Below are positions 1 through 5,701 of a DNA stretch of 7,146 nt, one piece after another. The notes beneath the pieces were generated by a model. It did no database searches, had not been told where the DNA came from, and worked only from the letters and a program-made list of their open reading frames with translations. The translations under genes were made by a program, and so were the position numbers. Origin of the DNA: Candidatus Eiseniibacteriota bacterium (GTDB taxonomy: Bacteria; Eisenbacteria; RBG-16-71-46); NCBI GenBank assembly GCA_023249815.1, contig JAHFBX010000145.1, positions 1 to 7,146 on the forward strand, written 5' to 3'. Every line of letters begins with the position of its first letter. Positions within the stretch are counted from its first letter, which is position 1.

Positions 1-1694
1 GCGAGGGCCTCCGCACCCGGCCTCGGCAGCGCGAGCGCCGCGCACGCCACCGCGAGCAAGAGGCCCGCGAACGCCGCGAGCTGCCACGGCCAGCGCGCCG
101 GCGGCGCGGGCATGGAGGCGCCGAGGCGCTCGACGAGCCAGCGCCGCACGTCGCTCTCCTGATCGGTGCGTCCGCCGTAGCGGGCGGCGCTGATCGCTTC
201 ACGGATACGCAGCACCTGCTCGCCGCGTGCGAGCAGCCAGGCGGCGGCCTGGTCGGCGGCCTGCCAGAAGTCGGGACCACGCGCGAGCCCGATCGAGCGC
301 AGCCACTCGCGCTGCCGCGCGCGGTCGCCGGCCCGCGGATCGGGTGCCTGCGATCTCCGCCACGCCGCCGCCGCGCCGGACAGCGAGAGTCCGCCGAGCA
401 ACGCCCACAGCGGCCACGCGGCGTGGCCGCCCGGCCGGCTCGAGTGGTCGCGGAACACGGTCGGGAGTCCGTCGGCGTCCTCGCCGGACTGGCCGGGGCG
501 CGCCGAGAGCACCTCGATCGAGACCGCGGCCGGCGTGCTCGTCAGGTAGCGCGAACCCGCTGGGTCGTACCAGGACACCGTCGGCCCGGGGAGGCGCAGC
601 CGCCCGGCCCGCTTGGGCAGGAGCGTCCACAGGAACGTGCGGCGGCCCTGCCCCATGCGGCCCGGCGCGGGCAGGCTGTCCTCGACCGTCGAGGAGAACA
701 CTTCGAAATCATTCGGAGCGAACGCCGGTGCGCGCATGAGCGGCAGGTTGCCGGTGCCGCGCACGTCGAGGCGCGCGGTGATCGCCTGGTCCTGCGTCGT
801 GTGCGAGCGATCGCTCGTCCACGCCACGTCGAACTCACCCACACCGCCGCCGAATCCGGCCGGTGGGTCGGGCGGCAGCGGCCGCACCGCGATGTGCAGG
901 CTGTCACTCATGATCTGGATGCGCGAGCTCGTGTAGCCCGAGAACGGATCGAGGAGCCCGGTGGACGTGGGCGTCACGACGCCGCGCGCGGGCGAGATCA
1001 CCGCGGGTCCCGGGGCGAGCGGATAGAGCCGCAGCGATCGCTCGGTCACCGAGACGTCGTTTCGACCCTCCTTCGCGCGAGTGCTCGATGCGTCACCCCA
1101 TTGCTCGCTCCAGAACCCGGGGGTCGCGGGTGGGTCGTATTCGCTGTCCTCGGCCATCGGCACGCGCTGGATGAGCTGCACGCGCAGCACGCAGGCCTGG
1201 CCCACGATCGGATGCGGCGGGTCGAGCGTGAGCACGAGTGACGCCGCGCGCGAGCCGCGCGCGTTGCCGTGTCCGACCGCGAGCGGCGAGGCGGCCGAAG
1301 CCGTCACCACGAGCGGCATCTCGCCGCTCCGGAACGTCTGACCACCTACCGTCACGCGGATCGGCCCAACCGCATAGCGTCCGACGCGCGAGGCGCCGAG
1401 CTCGAAGCGGTAGTTGACCTGGTTCGTGGAGCGCCCGTTCACCCACGTGAACTGCTGCTGGCGCGAGCTGCCGAGCAGCTCGAGGCCCGCGGGCAGCGTG
1501 AACTGCGGATCGGCGACGGTGCCCTTGGGATCCGTGATGTCCACGAGCAACGACACGACGCCGCCCGCCTCGATCGAGCCCACGCTCAGGCGCGCCTCCA
1601 CGTCCACCGCGGCCCTCGCGGGGCACGCGAGGAGCAGTGCCCACGACAGCGCGAACGCGGCGCGCGCGAACCTGCATCGCGGGATGCCGCTCAC
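1..1694 (-). CDS. batD: BatD protein, 3' end beyond window
   Basis: The frame runs from GTG at 1694 (GTGA overlap with the upstream stop) to the left edge without a stop: 564 full codons. A signal peptide is clear at 1-29 (hydrophobic 13-23, cleavage near PARA-AVDV). The ectodomain, about 30-420, is beta-rich and matches BatD in pattern: VEARLSVGSIEAGGVVSLLV (32-51), the segment around FTWVNGRSTNQVNYRFEL (82-99), IRVTVGGQTFRSGEMPLVV (112-130) and a second similar module from about 150. Its only mature cysteine is Cys168. A first TM helix lies at about 425-445, then a helical cytoplasmic part (446-534) with REAISAARYGGRTDQESDVR (498-517), then a second TM helix at 536-557 just before the edge. 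BatD is the large anchored subunit of Bat systems; its molecular role is not established. The second helix hints that more protein follows, perhaps a BatE-like TPR part. An ATG at 1677 is in another frame and is not the start. Confidence 0.92.
   Translation of the reverse strand, partial: MSGIPRCRFARAAFALSWALLLACPARAAVDVEARLSVGSIEAGGVVSLLVDITDPKGTVADPQFTLPAGLELLGSSRQQQFTWVNGRSTNQVNYRFELGASRVGRYAVGPIRVTVGGQTFRSGEMPLVVTASAASPLAVGHGNARGSRAASLVLTLDPPHPIVGQACVLRVQLIQRVPMAEDSEYDPPATPGFWSEQWGDASSTRAKEGRNDVSVTERSLRLYPLAPGPAVISPARGVVTPTSTGLLDPFSGYTSSRIQIMSDSLHIAVRPLPPDPPAGFGGGVGEFDVAWTSDRSHTTQDQAITARLDVRGTGNLPLMRAPAFAPNDFEVFSSTVEDSLPAPGRMGQGRRTFLWTLLPKRAGRLRLPGPTVSWYDPAGSRYLTSTPAAVSIEVLSARPGQSGEDADGLPTVFRDHSSRPGGHAAWPLWALLGGLSLSGAAAAWRRSQAPDPRAGDRARQREWLRSIGLARGPDFWQAADQAAAWLLARGEQVLRIREAISAARYGGRTDQESDVRRWLVERLGASMPAPPARWPWQLAAFAGLLLAVACAALALPRPGAEAL
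804..817. repeat. 14-bp perfect palindrome containing GCGATCGC
   Basis: CGAGCGATCGCTCG inside batD. The core octamer GCGATCGC occurs again at 1034-1041 (also batD) and 5010-5017 (the unknown anchored protein). All three are within coding sequence. No function is shown. Confidence 0.4.
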
Positions 1695-3481
1695 CAGTCC
1701 TTACCCCGCTTCTCGCGCTGCACGCGCGTCCGGCGCCGCTCCTGCTTCTCGATCCGCTCGAGATCCCCGAGCGACCCGAGCAGCTGCTCGGCCTGCGTCT
1801 TCGTCATGGGCTGCTTGACGCCCGGCGCCGGCGGCGACTCGGCCGGTGTCGACTGCGAGTCCCCGGCGTTCGGCTGTGGCGGCTGGTCCTGCTGCTGCTG
1901 CCCCTGTCCGGGGCTCGGCTGCTGCTGCGGTTGCGGCGGCGGCTGGTCCGGGGACGACCCGCCCTGCGGTGTGGGGTCGGGGCGGCGCTTCGCTTGCTCC
2001 CGCTGCTGCAGCAGCCACTCGTAGTTCCAGCGGGCGTCGGCGTCGTTCGGGTCGCGCTCGAGCACGCGCCGCAGCTCCGCCAGTGCGTGATCGTATTCAC
2101 CCCTGCCGCCGAGCAGCGTGCCGAGGTTGTAGCCCGCCATGCGACCGGTGGCGTTGTCGCGGTCCGTGAGCCGCGACAGCTGCTGCTCGACGCTGTCGGC
2201 GCGCTGCAGGTGCGCGCGTGCCGTCGCGAGGTTGACGAACAGCGGCGCCGGCGAGCGCGGCATTCGCGCCCGGCGGGCGTAGAGCGATTCCGCCTGCGCC
2301 CAGTCCTTCTTCTTGAACGCGGCGTCGCCACGCGCCCAGTCGCTCTGCGCGCCGACCGGCCGCGGCAGGTGTGCCAGCAGCAGCAGCGTGGCCGCGGATA
2401 CCGAGCGCACGCGCGTCACGCCGCGCGTGGCGCGCTGCGCCGCCCGCGCCGCGCGCGCCCGCAGCAGCGTGATCGAGCGCCGCACGATGCGCCGCCTCGG
2501 CCAGGTGATGAGCGCCACCATGCACAGGGACGCGAACAGCGCGAACAGCGGGAAGCGCGCCACCGGCCGCTCGACCAGCCGCACGCCGTGCCGCGATCGC
2601 GCCAGCGAGCCCAGGGACGTGGCCAGCCGCACGAGCTCGCCGCCCGAGCGCATGGCGGTGAAGTAGCTGCCGCCGCTCCGGCGCGCGAGTTCCCGGAGCA
2701 ACGGCTCGTCGAGCCGCGAACGCACCACGCCTCCCTGCTCGTCCTTCTTGACGTCGACCGTCAGTCCTGAAGCGTCCACGATCGGGATGACGTCCCCGGC
2801 GGGCGTTCCCACGCCGACGACGTAGACGCGCAGCCCGGCGCGGCGCAACTCCTCGATGGCCTCGCGCGTGTGGCCTTCGAGGTCCTCGCCGTCCGTCCAC
2901 ACCACCAGCGCTTGTTCGTCGCGATGGCCCTGCGGCAGCAGTTTGAGCCCGGAGCGAAGCGCGCGGCCGAGATCGCTGCCGGGCTCGCTCACGGTGCCGG
3001 GCCCGATGGTCTCGAGCGTGAGCCGGACGGCGGCCTGGTCGAGGGTCAGCGGACATAGCCGCACCGCGTCGCCGGCGAACGCCACCACCCCGACGCGGCT
3101 GCCCTGCAGCCGCTCGAGCAGCGCCACGGCCTCGCGATGCGCCTCCTCCATGCGTGTCGGCGGCACGTCGCGCACCTCCATGCTCGAGGACACGTCGATC
3201 ACGAACACGATGTCGGAGCCCTGCGACTGGCGCTTCACCGCCTCACGCCCCCACTGCGGGCCGGCCGCGCCGATGCCCAGCAGCAGGGTCGCCGCGAGCC
3301 GGAGCGCCGTGGTGGCGAGCCGGCGCCTGGGCAGGAGCTGGACGAGCAGTCCCGGGAGCGGCCTCGGGCCGAGCAGCAGCTTCAGTGATCGCTCCGCGCG
3401 CAGGAGTGCCCGCCACTCGAGGAACGAGAGCGGCAGGAGCAGGACGAGCCACGCGAGCCAGAGCGGGTTCTGGAACGTCAT
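1691..3481 (-). CDS. batB: BatB VWA protein fused to a BatC-like TPR protein
   Basis: A 596-residue protein, starting at the ATG that follows GGAGGG. The first half is BatB: TM helices at about 5-22 and 57-74, a VWA domain at about 88-290, and a TM helix at about 309-327. The metal site reads D96-V-S98-S-S100, Ser169 (in EPGSDLG, where BatA has Thr) and Asp197 in WTDGED. Next comes a very basic stretch, 328-359, then a hydrophobic segment at 360-377 ending in PVGAQ, which looks like the former signal peptide of a separate BatC. TPR-like repeats follow at about 381-406, 412-442 and 446-480. A Pro/Gln-rich linker spans 502-556, and the protein ends in a charged helix closing with GKDW, an ending I recall from BatC proteins. 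Predicted layout: VWA and TPR both outside, the basic loop inside. BatB-BatC fusions are known in other bacteria, so this is a variant of a known design. The stop overlaps the batD start (GTGA). Confidence 0.93.
   Translation of the reverse strand: MTFQNPLWLAWLVLLLPLSFLEWRALLRAERSLKLLLGPRPLPGLLVQLLPRRRLATTALRLAATLLLGIGAAGPQWGREAVKRQSQGSDIVFVIDVSSSMEVRDVPPTRMEEAHREAVALLERLQGSRVGVVAFAGDAVRLCPLTLDQAAVRLTLETIGPGTVSEPGSDLGRALRSGLKLLPQGHRDEQALVVWTDGEDLEGHTREAIEELRRAGLRVYVVGVGTPAGDVIPIVDASGLTVDVKKDEQGGVVRSRLDEPLLRELARRSGGSYFTAMRSGGELVRLATSLGSLARSRHGVRLVERPVARFPLFALFASLCMVALITWPRRRIVRRSITLLRARAARAAQRATRGVTRVRSVSAATLLLLAHLPRPVGAQSDWARGDAAFKKKDWAQAESLYARRARMPRSPAPLFVNLATARAHLQRADSVEQQLSRLTDRDNATGRMAGYNLGTLLGGRGEYDHALAELRRVLERDPNDADARWNYEWLLQQREQAKRRPDPTPQGGSSPDQPPPQPQQQPSPGQGQQQQDQPPQPNAGDSQSTPAESPPAPGVKQPMTKTQAEQLLGSLGDLERIEKQERRRTRVQREKRGKDW
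1698..1702 (-). promoter_or_regulatory. Ribosome binding site of batD (supports a GTG start)
   Basis: AAGGA on the minus strand, three bases before the GTG at 1694 and inside the last codons of the BatB-BatC gene. The spacing is tight. It supports the GTG, which is needed because no ATG in the correct frame lies near the signal peptide. Confidence 0.45.
1814..1978 (-). repeat. Low-complexity Pro/Gln-rich linker with CAG runs
   Basis: This part of the BatB-BatC gene encodes residues 502-556, almost all Pro, Gln, Gly and Ser. The DNA contains short CAG runs on the coding strand (around 1889-1900 and 1919-1927). It links the TPR domain to the C-terminal charged helix and is expected to be disordered. 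Such runs can change length by slippage, so length variation between strains is likely; the frame is intact here. Confidence 0.75.
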
Positions 3482-3528
3482 CGCGGGAACCCTCCGGCGC
3501 GCGGCGCGCGCGGCGCGAGCCGCCTCAT
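3478..3528 (-). CDS. Possible 16-codon bridging mini-ORF between batA and batB
   Basis: An ATG at 3528 overlaps the batA stop (ATGA at 3525-3528). It opens a 16-codon frame, MRRLAPRAPRAGGFPR, whose TGA overlaps the ATG of the BatB-BatC gene (ATGA at 3478-3481). The peptide is Arg/Pro/Ala-rich, resembles no family I know and probably has no function as a protein. There is no good ribosome binding site of its own, so it could be read only by ribosomes that restart after batA. Its likely role, if any, is to carry ribosomes across the 43-base gap, over a short GC-rich hairpin (3510-3523), to the strong ribosome binding site of the next gene. It may also be chance, since ATGA overlaps are easy to form. 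Confidence 0.3.
   Translation of the reverse strand: MRRLAPRAPRAGGFPR
3490..3495 (-). promoter_or_regulatory. Ribosome binding site of the BatB-BatC fusion gene
   Basis: GGAGGG on the minus strand, eight bases before the ATG at 3481. It is the best-spaced Shine-Dalgarno sequence in the window and fixes the start of the fusion gene. It lies inside the 16-codon bridging mini-ORF, so ribosomes translating that mini-ORF would pass over it. Confidence 0.75.
3510..3523 (-). other. Short hairpin in the batA-batB junction
   Basis: The minus-strand RNA reads GCGGC, a four-base loop TCGC, then GCCGC: a perfect 5-bp GC stem just after the batA stop. It is too short and lacks a U-tract, so it is not a terminator. 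It might slow or shape translation of the junction; chance is plausible in such GC-rich DNA. Confidence 0.3.
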
Positions 3529-4511
3529 GGCACCCGGAACGCCCAGGTGGCGTTCGACCAGCCGTGGAGTGCCAGCAGCAGGGCCGCGAACGCGATCAGA
3601 AGCGGCCCCAGGTCCCGGAACTCGCGGTAGACGAGCGCGCGGATCGGGGCGCGCTCCATGCGATCGATCTCCCCGTAGATCGCGGACAACGACGCCGTGT
3701 CCCCGGCGCGGAAGAAGCGCCCTTCCGTGACCCGCGCGATCTCCACGAGCGGCTTCTCGTCCACGGTGACCGGCTGCATGATGGTGGTGCGGCCGAGCAG
3801 CGGGTCCGTGACTTCGACCGGTGCCACCGACGGCCGTCCCACGAGCACGGTGTAGACGCGCACACCCATCGCGCGCGCCAGGTCCGCGGCGGTGAGCGGG
3901 TCGATCGCGCCGCGATTGTTCTCGCCGTCCGTCAACAACACCACCACCTTGCTCGGCGTGCGGCTCTCGCGGAGCCGCTGGACCGACGTGGCGAGGCCCA
4001 TGCCGATCGCGGTGCCGTCCTCGGCCATGCCGTAGTCCAGCTGCTGGAGCAGGTCCTGGAGCGTCTCGTGATCGAGCGTGAGCGGGCACTGCGTGAATGC
4101 GGTGGCGGCGAACCCGACGAGCCCGATGCGGTCGTGCGGCCGGTTGCGGATGAAGTCCCTTGCGGTCGCGCGTGCCGCCGCGAGCCGGTCGCCGCCGCCC
4201 ATGTCGCCCGCGCGCATGCTCGGCGAGATGTCAATCGCGATGACGATGTCCACGCCGCGCGAGTCCACCTCACTCTGCTGGATGCCCTGCTGCGGCCGTG
4301 CCGCGGCGAGCAGCGCCAACGCCAGCGCAAACCACGGCAGCACACGCACGACGAGCCACAGCCAGCGCGCCATGCCCGGGGCCGGCAGGCTTGCGGCGGA
4401 GCCCCAGAGCAGCGCGGGCGGCCGCGTGTCGTGCCGGCGCGAGCGCCACACGAGCAGCGCCGGGAGCACGGTGAGCAGCACGAGCAGCCACGGATATTCG
4501 AACCGGATCAT
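3525..4511 (-). CDS. batA: BatA-type membrane-anchored VWA protein
   Basis: A 328-residue protein, a usual length for BatA. The ATG at 4511 overlaps the upstream stop as ATGA and has GGAGG four bases before it. Order of parts: TM helix at about 8-22, a basic loop (WRSRRHDTR), TM helix at about 50-71, a VWA domain at about 85-285, and TM helix at about 300-316 with a short tail. The metal-ion-dependent adhesion site (MIDAS) is intact: D94-I-S96-P-S98, Thr167 in EDGTAIG and Asp195 in LLTDGENNRG. The positive-inside rule puts the first loop in the cytoplasm and the VWA domain outside. The motif FTQCPLTLDH (139-148) carries the only cysteine of the protein. The start MIRFEYPWLL is typical of BatA. 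VWA domains bind protein partners through the metal; here the partner is probably another Bat protein. The paralogous VWA gene follows after 43 bases. Confidence 0.95.
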   Translation of the reverse strand: MIRFEYPWLLVLLTVLPALLVWRSRRHDTRPPALLWGSAASLPAPGMARWLWLVVRVLPWFALALALLAAARPQQGIQQSEVDSRGVDIVIAIDISPSMRAGDMGGGDRLAAARATARDFIRNRPHDRIGLVGFAATAFTQCPLTLDHETLQDLLQQLDYGMAEDGTAIGMGLATSVQRLRESRTPSKVVVLLTDGENNRGAIDPLTAADLARAMGVRVYTVLVGRPSVAPVEVTDPLLGRTTIMQPVTVDEKPLVEIARVTEGRFFRAGDTASLSAIYGEIDRMERAPIRALVYREFRDLGPLLIAFAALLLALHGWSNATWAFRVP

Positions 4512-5701
4512 GCGGCCTCCGGCGCTGGCGGCCCCGGCGCGGGCCCGCTCGGAGCTCCCGGCGCGGCGGCAACCCCGGCGCGGGTCGCGGCGAGCCGAGC
4601 CTGCGCGACGCGACGCACGAACGCTTCGACCGCCTCCTCGCAACGCGCGGCCTCGGCCTCGGTGAGCGGCGCGCGCGCGAACTTGACGCGGTCCCAGAGC
4701 GAGAGCAGCCCCTCGAGCCGCTCGAAGTCGTCCTCCGGCAAGCGCGCCGAGCGCAGGCGTTCGAGCAGCTCCCCGCTCGTGTCGCCGGGCCGCGGCGTCG
4801 TCACCGTGGCCTCGAGGAATCGTCTCAGAATCGCAGTGAGCTCGAATGCGTGTTCGCTGAAACGCCCCGCGGCGGGGAGCTCGCGGGCGCGCAGCGCGAC
4901 GAGCGCGCGCAACGCTTCCGCGGCGGGATCGATGCGCGCCCGCACCGGCGTCGGCGCCGCGGGGCGCGTCACGGGCACGGGTCGCTTTCGCCGCAGCCGG
5001 CGGTAGAGGGCGATCGCCGCCGCGAGGAGCAGCATCGCCAGCACGATCGGCGTCCAGCCGATGCGCTCCCACCACGGCGCGCGCAGCGGTCCGTGGAGCG
5101 CGCGCAGCTCGCCCGTGCTGTCGGCGGCCGTCACGGTGGGCAGGATGGTGACGTGCGCCACCGGGATGCGCGCCGAACCCGGGCGGGTCGAGCGCGGCAT
5201 CGCGCTCAGCTGCACGACCGGACCCTGCACGGAGATCTGGCCGGCCTCGAAGATCTGGAGCCTGCCTTCGAACCACACGCTATCCCGGCCCGCCGTGACG
5301 CTCTTCCACCAGCCCGGGCTCACGCGACCGGCGCGCGCGCGCGACCACGTGAACGACCCACCACTCTTCGGCGGCTCGAAGCGCACCTTGACGCCCGGGT
5401 AGACCAGCACGGCGGCGCGATAGGTGAGCGCCTGCCCGATGCGCGCCGAAGCTGGGGTGATGCGCACGCGCATCCGCACGGCGTCCCACTCCGGCGTCCC
5501 CGACGTCGCGCGCACCAGACCGGGCTCCCCGCCCGGGCGCATGGCCGCCGGCAGCGAGTCCGTGGGGATCACGACGGTGCCCTGCGCGCGGGAGCCCGCT
5601 GGTGCGTACGCGAGCGCGACCCACAGCGCGCCGATCGCGAAGCGCCGAGCGGAGCGGCTTCCGTTCCTTCCCGTCCGTCCTGCGAGCCGCGACGCGCTCA
5701 T
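4508..5701 (-). CDS. Secreted membrane-anchored protein with DUF4381/BatD-like cytoplasmic tail, function unknown
   Basis: A 397-residue protein. The ATG at 5701 is chosen because it overlaps the DUF58 stop (ATGA) and is followed at once by a signal peptide: basic start, hydrophobic stretch 21-34, likely cleavage after SRA at residue 39. Residues 40-205 look like a beta-rich extracytoplasmic domain (for example MRVRITPASARIGQALTYRA at 77-96 and the strand-rich stretch 141-165). One transmembrane helix lies at about 215-234, followed by the basic stop-transfer YRRLRRKR. The cytoplasmic region 258-366 is helical and resembles DUF4381 and BatD tails: FELTAILRRFLEATV (285-299), TSGELLERL (308-316) and LLSLWDRVKFARAPLT (332-347). 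The last 27 residues are Ala/Pro-rich. In comparable operons this slot between DUF58 and the first VWA gene is often a DUF4381 protein; here that tail is joined to a larger secreted domain. Likely a membrane scaffold of the Bat complex; this is inference. The family name is tentative, the topology is well supported. Confidence 0.85.
   Translation of the reverse strand: MSASRLAGRTGRNGSRSARRFAIGALWVALAYAPAGSRAQGTVVIPTDSLPAAMRPGGEPGLVRATSGTPEWDAVRMRVRITPASARIGQALTYRAAVLVYPGVKVRFEPPKSGGSFTWSRARAGRVSPGWWKSVTAGRDSVWFEGRLQIFEAGQISVQGPVVQLSAMPRSTRPGSARIPVAHVTILPTVTAADSTGELRALHGPLRAPWWERIGWTPIVLAMLLLAAAIALYRRLRRKRPVPVTRPAAPTPVRARIDPAAEALRALVALRARELPAAGRFSEHAFELTAILRRFLEATVTTPRPGDTSGELLERLRSARLPEDDFERLEGLLSLWDRVKFARAPLTEAEAARCEEAVEAFVRRVAQARLAATRAGVAAAPGAPSGPAPGPPAPEAA
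4516..4520 (-). promoter_or_regulatory. Ribosome binding site of batA
   Basis: GGAGG on the minus strand, four bases before the ATG at 4511 and inside the last codons of the upstream gene. The spacing is short but, with the ATGA overlap, it supports the start chosen. Confidence 0.55.

Noticed and set aside
1093..1677. A minus-strand ATG frame near the start of batD (194 codons)
   Set aside because: It is out of frame with BatD, Arg/Gly-rich and lacks a signal peptide; the GTG frame at 1694 gives a signal peptide and BatD-like strands.
1637..2770. A 377-codon plus-strand open frame over the BatB-BatC gene
   Set aside because: It is Arg/Leu-rich with no recognisable fold and mirrors the codon bias of the real gene on the other strand.
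3499..3524. A transcription terminator in the GC-rich batA-batB gap
   Set aside because: The stem is only about 5 bp with no U-tract, and the genes on both sides belong to one functional set.
2856..5006. A 716-codon open frame on the plus strand, antisense to batA, the BatB-BatC gene and the end of the unknown gene
   Set aside because: The protein is Arg/Ala/Ser-rich with no domain, and the opposite strand carries clear conserved families across the same bases. Long antisense frames are expected in GC-rich coding DNA.
3525..5276. Extending BatA upstream to 5276 (583 residues)
   Set aside because: The added part is a low-complexity shadow of the upstream gene; MIRFEYPWLL at 4511 is a typical BatA start.
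5652..5701. A twin-arginine export signal in the unknown anchored protein (SARRFAIG)
   Set aside because: The phenylalanine is directly after the arginine pair instead of one residue later, so the fit to the Tat consensus is poor; an ordinary Sec signal explains it.
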